Assembly: GCA_036393975.1 (NCBI GenBank)
Contig: DASWFZ010000030.1
Span: forward strand, 1-11,663
Direction: 5' to 3'
Origin: 13-1-40CM-64-14 sp036393975
Lineage (GTDB): Bacteria > Sysuimicrobiota > Sysuimicrobiia > Sysuimicrobiales > Kaftiobacteriaceae
DNA length: 11,663 nt
Shown here: one piece after another, positions 1 through 6,612 of the stretch
How the letters are laid out: each line of letters begins with the position of its first letter
How positions within the stretch are numbered: position 1 is the stretch's first letter
Translations under genes and position numbers: made by a program
The notes under the pieces: generated by a model
Databases searched by the model: none
What the model was told of the DNA's origin: nothing
Seen by the model: the letters and a program-made list of their open reading frames with translations, nothing else

Positions 1-145
1 ACTGCGGATCAATGCGGCGGTCGGGCATCGTCGGCCTCCTGATGCGAATCTCCCTGCGCCCATTGTAGGGCTGACCGCCTGGCCGCACGAGGGGTGAGTC
101 GATGCGCAGGGCGAATACAGTTGCGGACTCATCTGAGCAGACGAA
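1..145. other. 5' edge, no assignable gene
   Basis: No gene can be assigned here. Two plus-strand frames are open from the window edge and stop at 66-68 (TAG) and 95-97 (TGA). Either could be the last residues of an upstream gene, but both tails are too short to identify. I see no convincing -35/-10 pair, terminator hairpin or repeat. The frame of the next gene has a TGA at 134-136, so that gene cannot begin earlier than 146. Confidence 0.4.
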
Positions 146-1243
146 ATGACGATGGCCACTCCTCATCGCGCCGACCAGGTCGGCAGTTTCTTGCGTCCCG
201 CCGAGCTGCTGGAAGCCCGGAAAGTCGGAGCCAGCCCGGAGCGCCTGCGCGTGATCGAGGACCAACACATCCTCCGCGTGTTGGCCAAGCAAAAGGAGAT
301 CGGACTTGATATCTTCACCGACGGCGAGCTCCGCCGGCGCAACTTCATGAGCGACCTCATTGATGCCGTCCACGGCTTCGACACGGGTGAGGCGGTGGTC
401 CGGTCCTGGCAAGGGACAGTCGGCGTGGCAGTCAGCAGCGTTACGGGGGTGGTGACCTCGAAAATCCGCCCGCGTGGCCGCATGACGGCGCACGAGCTGG
501 CCTTCCTGCGGACCCACCGCCCCGGCGCGATAAAGATCACCCTGCCCACCGCGAACCAGTTTCCGGCGATTGCGTTTAAGCGCGGCATCACGGATAAGGT
601 ATACCGGGATCACTCGGCGCTCTTGTGGGATATCGTGCCCGTGATCAAAGCAGAGATCGCCGCCCTGGTAACTGACGGCGTGCCCTACGTCCAGATCGAC
701 GCGCCCCGCTACAGCTACTACATCGACGCGAAGTGGCGCGAGTACATCAAGACAGAGATGGGGATGGAGCCTGCGGCCGCGCTGGACGAGGCAATCCGTG
801 CGGACAACACGTGCCTGGAGGGGGCGCCCCGGCCTGGGGTGACGCTCGCCATGCACCTGTGCCGGGGCAACAACCGCAGCCAGTGGTACGCTGAGGGCGG
901 CTATGACGCGATCGCCGAGAAGCTGTTCACGACGCTGCAGGTGGGTCGCTTCCTGCTGGAGTATGATGACGAGCGCTCCGGCACATTCGAGCCACTCCGG
1001 TTTGTGCCCCGAGGCAAGACGGTCGTCTTGGGCCTCGTGAGCAGCAAGAAGCCGCAGCTCGAGGCAAAGAAAGATCTCATCTGCCGGATCGAGCAGGCGA
1101 GCCGGTTCGTACCGTTGGACGACCTCGCGCTCAGCCCCCAGTGCGGATTCGCTTCTACGATGGAAGGGAATTTGCTCACGGAAGAGGATCAGTGGGCCAA
1201 GCTGCGACTGGTCGTCGAGACTACGCGCGAGGTCTGGCGGTAA
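146..1243 (+). CDS. MetE-like cobalamin-independent methionine synthase family protein (single catalytic barrel)
   Basis: This 365-residue protein resembles the C-terminal catalytic barrel of cobalamin-independent methionine synthase, which methylates homocysteine in the cytoplasm. The family's opening pattern is visible (HRADQVGSFLRP, residues 7-18; DIFTDGELRR, 55-64), as is the QIDAP strand (183-187). The four expected zinc ligands can be placed by eye: His237 and Cys239 in MHLCRGN, Glu272 in LLEYD, and Cys333 in SPQCGF. Full MetE has about 750 residues with an N-terminal folate-binding half; that half is absent here, as in the short MetE-like family of about 370 residues. The methyl donor is therefore unknown. 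ATG 146 is the first possible start after an in-frame TGA, though its ribosome-binding site is weak; ATG 152 is an alternative. The gene ends 29 bases before the Liv binding-protein gene, which suggests co-transcription and a methylated or amino-acid-like imported substrate. The family call is firm, the exact substrate is not. Confidence 0.88.
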   Translation: MTMATPHRADQVGSFLRPAELLEARKVGASPERLRVIEDQHILRVLAKQKEIGLDIFTDGELRRRNFMSDLIDAVHGFDTGEAVVRSWQGTVGVAVSSVTGVVTSKIRPRGRMTAHELAFLRTHRPGAIKITLPTANQFPAIAFKRGITDKVYRDHSALLWDIVPVIKAEIAALVTDGVPYVQIDAPRYSYYIDAKWREYIKTEMGMEPAAALDEAIRADNTCLEGAPRPGVTLAMHLCRGNNRSQWYAEGGYDAIAEKLFTTLQVGRFLLEYDDERSGTFEPLRFVPRGKTVVLGLVSSKKPQLEAKKDLICRIEQASRFVPLDDLALSPQCGFASTMEGNLLTEEDQWAKLRLVVETTREVWR

Positions 1244-1259
1244 CAGAGAACATCTGGGC

Positions 1260-1265
1260 GGAGGT
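1260..1265 (+). promoter_or_regulatory. Strong Shine-Dalgarno for the Liv binding protein
   Basis: GGAGGT lies 7 bases before ATG 1273. It fixes the start there: the same frame is open back to 1141, but a true signal peptide begins only at 1273. Confidence 0.8.
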
Positions 1266-1272
1266 AACAGGG

Positions 1273-2478
1273 ATGCAACGGTGTGCGCTGGTGATCCTGA
1301 TCGCGGCGTTGATGCTCAGCGGACTGCCCCAGCGCGGGGTGGGGGCCCTCCCGCCGACGGTGAAATTGGGGGCGGTCGTCCCGCTCACGGGCCGATTTGC
1401 CGGCGGGGGAGGCCAGGTGAGGACGGGCTATGAGTTTGCTGTCGTCGACGTCAATGCCCGCGGCGGCGTGCGGGTGGGTGATCGGCAGATTCCGATCGAG
1501 TTGATTCTCCTCGATGATGAATCCGACCCGACAAAGACCGTCAGCCGGCTGGAGACCTTGGCCACGCAGCAAGGGGTGGCTGTGTACCTCGGCGGATTCG
1601 GGAGCGACCTTCATGCCGCGGCCGCTGCGGTCGCGGAAAAGAACCGCATTCCGTATTGCGGGGTCGCCTTCGCCCTTCATGCGATTCACCAGCAAGGGTT
1701 CAAGTTTCTCTTTTCGCCCTTTATCAAGTCGCCGGATATCGCCATCGGCACGTACCGGTTCCTCAACGCCTCCGTGCCCTCAGAGCAGCGTCCCCGGAGC
1801 GTGGCCATCTTTGCCGAGCGCACCGACTGGGGTCGCGAACTGGCCCGATTGTGGACAACCCGGTCCGCGGAGTTCGGGTATCGCGTCGTCGTCGCGGAGG
1901 AGTACAGCGTTGGGGCGCGCGACTTTTCGGACATCATCTTGCGGGCGAAGGCCGCCGGGGCCGACGCCGTGTTCTCCGTGCCCACACCCCCCGACGGGCT
2001 GGCGATGATCCGGCAGATGAAAGAGCTGGATTTCTCCCCTAAGGCTCTCGTGATGATCCGGGCGACCGACGCGGTGTCGTGGACGCAGGCCCTCGGCAAG
2101 GATGGGGATTACGTATTGCTGGCGCCCGGCTGGCACCATGCCTTCACCTACCCCGGCGTTGCTGAGATCAACGCGAAGCATCAGCAGCGCTTTGGCAGGC
2201 CGGCCGATGTCCTCGTCGGCCCCAGCTATGCGTGTGTGCAGATCGTCGTCAACGCGATCGAACGGGCCGGCAGCCTCGACCCAGTGGCCATCCGGAATGC
2301 GATGGCCACCACGGATATGCAGACCGTGGAGGGTCCGGTGCGGTTCCGGTCTGATGGGACCGGCATCGTGCCGTTTGTTTTGGTGCAGTGGCAGGGCGGG
2401 GCCCAGCAGCTCGTATGGCCCCAGGGGCCTGGCGCCGTCCCGTTCCAGTATCCAGCGCCTCCCTGGCGTGGGCGGTGA
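1273..2478 (+). CDS. Branched-chain amino-acid-type ABC transporter periplasmic binding protein (LivK-like)
   Basis: This 401-residue protein is an extracytoplasmic solute receptor of the Peripla_BP_6 / LivJ-LivK type, feeding the permeases encoded downstream. The N-terminus is a signal peptide: Arg3, a hydrophobic run (ALVILIAALML), then a likely cut after GVGA near residue 25. Cys4 is not in a lipobox, so a soluble periplasmic protein is more likely than a lipoprotein. The mature protein opens with VKLGAVVPLTGRFA, followed by GYEFAVVDVNARGGV and LILLDDESDPTKT, the standard first-lobe pattern of this family. Later family features include the AIFAERTDWGRE strand-helix and the DFSDIILRAKAAGADAVF segment. 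Binding proteins of this class take amino acids, amides, urea or aromatic acids, and the ligand cannot be read from sequence. Start choice rests on the strong GGAGGT site and the signal peptide. The ATPase gene follows after 41 bases. Confidence 0.9.
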   Translation: MQRCALVILIAALMLSGLPQRGVGALPPTVKLGAVVPLTGRFAGGGGQVRTGYEFAVVDVNARGGVRVGDRQIPIELILLDDESDPTKTVSRLETLATQQGVAVYLGGFGSDLHAAAAAVAEKNRIPYCGVAFALHAIHQQGFKFLFSPFIKSPDIAIGTYRFLNASVPSEQRPRSVAIFAERTDWGRELARLWTTRSAEFGYRVVVAEEYSVGARDFSDIILRAKAAGADAVFSVPTPPDGLAMIRQMKELDFSPKALVMIRATDAVSWTQALGKDGDYVLLAPGWHHAFTYPGVAEINAKHQQRFGRPADVLVGPSYACVQIVVNAIERAGSLDPVAIRNAMATTDMQTVEGPVRFRSDGTGIVPFVLVQWQGGAQQLVWPQGPGAVPFQYPAPPWRGR

Positions 2479-2519
2479 TCGACTGGTCTGTGCGCCGCGG
2501 GGCTCGCTAGAGTCAGATA

Positions 2520-3263
2520 GTGCTCCTAGAGGTCGAGGGCCTCACCAAGACGTTCGGCGGGCTGGTGGCCGTAAGCAGAGTCTCCTTTCACGTCGCGTCC
2601 GGAGAAGTCGTCGGCCTCTTGGGGCCGAATGGGTCGGGGAAGACCACCCTCCTCAACCTCATCGCAGGCGCCCTCCGTCCGGATGCGGGCCAGGTCCGTC
2701 TGGCCGACCAGGACATCACCGCCCTGCCGGCCAACACCCGCGCACGTCTCGGGATTGCGCGCACGTTTCAGCTAGTGCGGACGCTGCCCAAACTAACCGT
2801 CCTCGACAACGTCCTCGTCGGTCGGCTCTACGGGCACGAGGGGTCTGGTCTCGAGGCCGCTCGCGCTGAGAGCCTCCATCTCCTCGACGCGGTAGGACTG
2901 CGTGATAAAGCCCGCTCCCTTGCCTCTCAGCTGACGCTGACAGATCAGAAGCGGGTGGAACTCGCCCGCGCACTCGCGACACACCCGAAGGTACTGCTGC
3001 TGGATGAACCATTCGGGGGCCTCAATCCGACCGAAGTCGGGGCGGCGGTGGCCCTGCTGCGGCAACTCCAGACCAGCGGGGTCACGGTCGTGCTCATCGA
3101 GCATAACGTGCGGGCGGTCCGCGCTCTCTGTGATCGCCTGATCGTATTCAACTATGGCCAGACTGTCGTGGAGGGGGGGCCCGATGAAGTGCTCGCCCAC
3201 CCCGCCGTCATCGAAGCGTATCTCGGAAAGTCGTCGGCATCTAACCTCGCGGCCTTCTCGTGA
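2520..3263 (+). CDS. LivG-type ABC transporter ATP-binding protein
   Basis: This 247-residue cytoplasmic ATPase powers the Liv-type importer. It shows Walker A GPNGSGKT (35-42), the Q-loop Gln84 in RTFQ, Walker B VLLLDEP (158-164, catalytic Glu163), a D-loop region GGLNPTE and the H-loop His195 in LIEHN. The ABC signature is LTLTDQ (138-143) rather than the classic LSGGQ; I recall similar LTLTD signatures in some LivG-like proteins, but it departs from the textbook form. GTG 2520 is the earliest start after an in-frame TAG at 2508-2510 and matches the usual LivG N-terminus (LLEVEGLTKTFGG). No strong ribosome-binding site precedes it. The stop overlaps the next gene's GTG by 4 bases. The gene sits ahead of both permeases, and no LivF partner is present in this window. 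Confidence 0.92.
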   Translation: MLLEVEGLTKTFGGLVAVSRVSFHVASGEVVGLLGPNGSGKTTLLNLIAGALRPDAGQVRLADQDITALPANTRARLGIARTFQLVRTLPKLTVLDNVLVGRLYGHEGSGLEAARAESLHLLDAVGLRDKARSLASQLTLTDQKRVELARALATHPKVLLLDEPFGGLNPTEVGAAVALLRQLQTSGVTVVLIEHNVRAVRALCDRLIVFNYGQTVVEGGPDEVLAHPAVIEAYLGKSSASNLAAFS

Positions 3264-4135
3264 CATCCGTTCTTCTGCAGAACGCAGTGTTTGGGCTGCT
3301 CCTCGGGGGCCTCTACGGGTTGGGAGCGGTGGGGCTGTCGCTTGTCTTCGGCGTGTTGGCCGTACTCAACGTGGCCCACGGCGAGCTCATCATGTTGGGC
3401 GGATATGTGAGTGTCTGGCTCTTCACTCTGTGGCGGGTCGACCCGTTCGTTTCTGTTCTCGTGGCTGGTCCGGCACTGTTTCTCGTCGGCGCTGTGTTGT
3501 TCCGGCTGTTCTTTCGGCGCTTGGTCTCTTTCGCTGAGGACGATCGGATTAAGACCTCGATCCTCATCGGATTCGGTCTGGCCCTTGTCCTGCAGACGCT
3601 GGCGATTCTCGCCTGGGGGGCCGACGAACGAGCGGTCACTCCACGCTACGCCGGCATGGTGATGACCGTGGGAAACGTTGTCGTACCACTGTCCCGGTTG
3701 GGCGCGCTGGCGCTCGCGTTCCTGGTGCTCGGCGGCGTGCACCTGTTCCTCACCCGGACGCGGGTAGGGACGGCGCTGCGCGCCACCGCAGATGATGAGC
3801 AAGGCGCAGTTCTCGTAGGGATTCCTATCGGCACCGCGTATCTGAGAGCCTTTGCACTGGGAAGTGCGCTCGCCGGCGTGGCCGGGGCCTTGGTCAGCGT
3901 ATCCGATGCCGTGAGTCCGGCGATCGGATTGCACTGGACGCTGAAGGCCTTGATTGTCATCGTCTTAGGCGGCATGGGCAACATCTTCGGGACGTTTGTG
4001 GCGGGTCTATTCTTAGGGCTTGCGGAGGCGACGAGCGGGTTTCTGTTGGGGAATGCCTACCGCGAGGTCGTAGGATTGATGCTGTTCTTACTGGTGCTCA
4101 GTGTTCGCCCCCGAGGACTGCTGACGCGGTCATGA
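3260..4135 (+). CDS. LivH-type ABC transporter permease
   Basis: This 291-residue polytopic inner-membrane protein is one half of the translocation channel of the Liv/HAAT importer. Family landmarks are visible: GLLLGGLYGLGAVGLSLVFG at the start, then VLNVAHGELIMLGGY, the cytoplasmic helix around residues 170-185 (TRVGTALRATADDEQ), and near the end ALIVIVLGGMGNIFGTFVAG followed by SVRPRGLL. About eight hydrophobic segments can be made out. The GTG start is inside the ATPase stop (GTGA overlap) and the stop overlaps the ATG of the next gene (ATGA), so the three genes are probably translationally coupled. Substrate follows the binding protein and is unknown. Confidence 0.92.
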   Translation: MTSVLLQNAVFGLLLGGLYGLGAVGLSLVFGVLAVLNVAHGELIMLGGYVSVWLFTLWRVDPFVSVLVAGPALFLVGAVLFRLFFRRLVSFAEDDRIKTSILIGFGLALVLQTLAILAWGADERAVTPRYAGMVMTVGNVVVPLSRLGALALAFLVLGGVHLFLTRTRVGTALRATADDEQGAVLVGIPIGTAYLRAFALGSALAGVAGALVSVSDAVSPAIGLHWTLKALIVIVLGGMGNIFGTFVAGLFLGLAEATSGFLLGNAYREVVGLMLFLLVLSVRPRGLLTRS

Positions 4136-5064
4136 CCGGTCGACCCCGCGCGTGGCTGATGATTGCGCTAGGGCTCGGCGTGCTGGCCGCGCTCCCGCTG
4201 CTCAGCACGGGGGGCGTTCTCACGTGGGGATTCCAGGTGTTGCTCTTTGTGGCGCTCGCGCAGAGCTGGAACGTGTTGGGCGGGTTCGGAGGACAAGTGA
4301 GCTTGGGCCACGCGGCGTTCTTTGGATTGGGCGCGGTGGTGACGCGGATGGTGTGGCTGTCGGGCCATCCGCTAGCAGTAGCGCTGCCAGCGGGGATGGT
4401 TGCCGCGACAATGGCGGGAGTACTCATCGGTGCGCCCACCTTGCGATTGCGTGGGCCGTACTTTGCGATTGGCACGCTGGCCGTGGCGGAGATCCTGCGA
4501 ATCACCGTTGGCAACGTGCTCCCCGAAGTCTCGACGCTCTCAGCCCCGGCGCTTGCCGGGTACACGCTGGTCCCCCGCTACCTCCTCGCGCTCATGGCGG
4601 CCGTTCTGTCGACCCTCGTCGCCTGGATGCTCACGCAGACGCGGTTTGGGTATGGGCTGGCGGTCGTGCGCGACGATGAGGCAGTCGCCGAGGCCGTGGG
4701 GGTCAACGCCTTCCGTCACAAACTTGCAGTCTTCGTGTTGAGCAGCGCGCTGGCGGGCCTGACCGGGGGAGTCTTTGGCTATTACCACGTCAGCTTCTAC
4801 CCGCAGTTTGCCTTCAGTCCTTTGTGGACGTTTGATGCGTTGTTAATCACCTTCTTCGGTGGAACGGGAACGGTGTGGGGGCCGCCGTTCGCAGCGGCCG
4901 TGTATCTGTTGTTCCGCGAGGCGCTGGCGCTGCGTCTGGTCGAGTTACACGTGCTGGTCTTCGGGATCGTGTTCGTCTTGGTCGTGCTGGCGTTTCCCGG
5001 GGGCCTCGTCGCGGCGTGGCGTGCGTTTGGTCCCGGACGCCTTCGGCAGACTCACGGCTCCTGA
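4132..5064 (+). CDS. LivM-type ABC transporter permease
   Basis: This 310-residue membrane protein is the second permease of the Liv/HAAT importer. It carries the LivM hallmarks SWNVLGGFGGQVSLGHAAFF (residues about 44-63), PTLRLRGPYFAIGTLAVAEI (about 102-121), the cytoplasmic coupling segment TRFGYGLAVVRDDEAVAEAV, and FGGTGTVWGP near the C-terminus. Length and hydrophobic profile match the family, without the N-terminal extension seen in enterobacterial LivM. Its ATG overlaps the LivH stop by 4 bases. After its TGA there is a 237-base gap, so the transporter operon probably ends here; the second ATPase (LivF) that normally follows is missing. Confidence 0.92.
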   Translation: MTGRPRAWLMIALGLGVLAALPLLSTGGVLTWGFQVLLFVALAQSWNVLGGFGGQVSLGHAAFFGLGAVVTRMVWLSGHPLAVALPAGMVAATMAGVLIGAPTLRLRGPYFAIGTLAVAEILRITVGNVLPEVSTLSAPALAGYTLVPRYLLALMAAVLSTLVAWMLTQTRFGYGLAVVRDDEAVAEAVGVNAFRHKLAVFVLSSALAGLTGGVFGYYHVSFYPQFAFSPLWTFDALLITFFGGTGTVWGPPFAAAVYLLFREALALRLVELHVLVFGIVFVLVVLAFPGGLVAAWRAFGPGRLRQTHGS

Positions 5065-5079
5065 CTTAACAGATACCGA

Positions 5080-5105
5080 CCTCGAAGGAAACGTGGATTT
5101 CGAGG
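5080..5105. repeat. Short perfect inverted repeat (7-base arms, 12-base loop)
   Basis: CCTCGAA (5080-5086) and TTCGAGG (5099-5105) are perfect inverted arms 16 bases after the LivM stop. The loop is GGAAACGTGGAT and includes the GTG at 5093. No T-tract follows, so it is not a textbook intrinsic terminator. It could be a weak hairpin or an operator-like dyad; chance is possible. Confidence 0.35.
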
Positions 5106-5257
5106 GCGTCCTCACAATTGCGTTTGGGGATGAATCTGTGGTCATCGATACGTTGAGCATGACGGCGAGTGCGGCCAGGATGATTCTTGAAGAATTGACC
5201 GTCGTTCTGAAATGGGCATGGTCACTTAGACCACACCCGCTTGCGTTGGTGTTGTAA
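5093..5257 (+). CDS. Possible small ORF, 54 residues, unknown
   Basis: A GTG-initiated ORF follows LivM in the gap. Its start is preceded by GAAGGA only 3 bases upstream, a poor spacing. The product is acidic and hydrophobic in its first 40 residues (it includes FGDESVVIDTLSMTASAARM and ILEELTVVLKWAW), with a plausible strand-then-helix pattern and none of the Arg/Ser/Pro bias of shadow frames in this DNA. GC at the third codon position appears lower than in the flanking genes. I do not recognise the family. It may be a small gene, a remnant of a longer one or chance. Confidence 0.25.
   Translation: MDFEGVLTIAFGDESVVIDTLSMTASAARMILEELTVVLKWAWSLRPHPLALVL
5183..5195. repeat. 13-base dyad ATTCTT-G-AAGAAT
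   Basis: Six-base arms flank a single central G (5189). The dyad lies about 110 bases upstream of the MFS transporter, in a locally AT-richer stretch. It could be an operator, but it also falls inside the possible small ORF, where it would encode part of a helix. Confidence 0.2.
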
Positions 5258-5260
5258 TAT
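5255..5260 (+). promoter_or_regulatory. Possible -10 element for the MFS gene
   Basis: TAATAT lies 41 bases before ATG 5302, in the only AT-rich pocket ahead of the second gene group. It matches TATAAT at the key first, second and last positions. No good -35 hexamer sits 16-18 bases upstream (TTGCGT at 5241 is too close), so the assignment is weak. Confidence 0.2.
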
Positions 5261-5301
5261 CGAAGACGTTCGAGATACCTGTTGGGAAAGGGCGGTGCGG
5301 G

Positions 5302-6612
5302 ATGCTGGCAGTGGAACGGTTGGCGCGCGGTCGACTGCACTACGGGTGGATCATCGCCGCCGTCACCTTCGTCACGCTGATCTCAGCGGCCGGGATCCGC
5401 TCGACGCCCGGCGTCTTGATCATCCCGCTGGAGAAAGAATTCGGCTGGAGCCGGGCGCTAATTTCGGCGGCGCTATCGGTCAACCTGTTGCTGTACGGGT
5501 TGATGGGGCCGTTTGCTGCCGCGTTCATGGACCGGTTCGGTGTCCGGCGTGTGATGCTCATCTCGCTCGGATTGCTGGCCGCGGGGGTTGGACTGACGAC
5601 CACGATGCACACGTCGTGGCAGCTCGTACTGCTGTGGGGTGTTGTTGTCGGGCTCGGGACGGGCAGCACCGCGCTGGTCTTAGGCGCTTATATCGCTAAC
5701 CGGTGGTTTGTCGAGCGGCGTGGCCTGGTGATGGGAGTGCTGACCGCCAGCACGGCTACCGGCCAGCTCATCTTCCTGCCGATCCTCGCCTCCTTGGTCG
5801 TCGGCCACGGGTGGCGCGCGGCGGTGCTCGTCGTCGCTGGCGCCGCGCTGCTCATGATCCCGCTCGTTGCCCTGTTCATGCGAAATGAGCCCAGCGACGT
5901 TGGGCTGCGTCCCTACGGCGCGACGGTCGAGGCCCCCCAGGCGCCCCAGCTCCCAGTGGGAGGCAATCCCTTTGAGACCGCGCTATCTGCGCTCGGTCGC
6001 GGGTTCAAGTCGAGGGATTTCTGGCTGCTCGCGGGTAGCTTCTTCATCTGCGGCGCCAGCACCAACGGGCTGATCGGGACCCACCTCATCCCGGCGTCAA
6101 TGGAACACGGCATTCCCGAGGTCACCGCGGCGAGCCTGCTGGCGACCATGGGCGTCTTTGACCTGGTCGGGACGACGCTCTCCGGCTGGCTGACCGATCG
6201 GTGGGACAGCCGGTACTTGCTGGTCTGGTACTACGGTCTCAGGGGCCTGTCACTGCTCTTCCTTCCCTATGCGTTAGGGACCCAATTCCTCGCGCTCGCG
6301 GTCTTTGTTGTGTTCTACGGGCTCGATTGGATCGCCACCGTTCCGCCGACCGTCCGTCTGACCGCCGACATCTTCGGCAAACGCAACGTGGGCGTCATGT
6401 ATGGGTGGATCGCGGCGTCGCACCAGTTCGGGGCCGCCACCGCGGCGTTTGGGGCGGGGGCGGTGCGCACGTGGCTCGGAAGCTACCAGGTGGCGTTCAT
6501 GACCTCCGGCCTGCTCTGCCTCATCGCGACCGGTCTGGTGATCCGCATCGGGCAGGCGTCGAAGGGCGATCTGGTGCGGCCGCGTCCGGCGGAGGCAGGG
6601 GTGTCGATCTAA
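5302..6612 (+). CDS. Major facilitator superfamily transporter (monocarboxylate/OFA-like)
   Basis: This 436-residue inner-membrane transporter has the usual two six-helix halves. The opening (RLHYGWIIAAVTFVTLISAAG, residues about 11-31, then PLEKEFGWSRALISAALSVN, 42-61) is typical of bacterial MFS proteins related to the oxalate:formate antiporter and monocarboxylate groups. MFS motif A follows the second helix (G69, D77-R78, G80, R82). A central cytoplasmic loop runs about residues 193-235, containing FMRNEPSDVGLRPYG. The second half has a matching LSGWLTDRWDSR loop. ATG 5302 is preceded by an AAGG at 5288-5291, about 10 bases away. The substrate is not readable; small carboxylates are the family's best-known cargo. 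It may be transcribed from its own promoter in the preceding gap. Its TAA touches the apparent first codon of the CopCD gene. Confidence 0.88.
   Translation: MLAVERLARGRLHYGWIIAAVTFVTLISAAGIRSTPGVLIIPLEKEFGWSRALISAALSVNLLLYGLMGPFAAAFMDRFGVRRVMLISLGLLAAGVGLTTTMHTSWQLVLLWGVVVGLGTGSTALVLGAYIANRWFVERRGLVMGVLTASTATGQLIFLPILASLVVGHGWRAAVLVVAGAALLMIPLVALFMRNEPSDVGLRPYGATVEAPQAPQLPVGGNPFETALSALGRGFKSRDFWLLAGSFFICGASTNGLIGTHLIPASMEHGIPEVTAASLLATMGVFDLVGTTLSGWLTDRWDSRYLLVWYYGLRGLSLLFLPYALGTQFLALAVFVVFYGLDWIATVPPTVRLTADIFGKRNVGVMYGWIAASHQFGAATAAFGAGAVRTWLGSYQVAFMTSGLLCLIATGLVIRIGQASKGDLVRPRPAEAGVSI

Noticed and set aside
1141..1272. N-terminal extension of the Liv binding protein
   Set aside because: The frame is open, but it overlaps the methyltransferase gene and would bury the signal peptide; the strong GGAGGT and signal sequence place the start at 1273.
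3152..3934. 260-codon minus-strand ORF opposite the LivG/LivH boundary
   Set aside because: It is rich in Gln, Glu, Arg and His, without recognisable motifs, and spans two well-supported overlapping genes on the plus strand.
6201..6611. N-terminal extension of CopCD from ATG 6201
   Set aside because: The translation is Arg/Gly/His-rich shadow sequence of the MFS gene and would put about 137 residues before the signal peptide.
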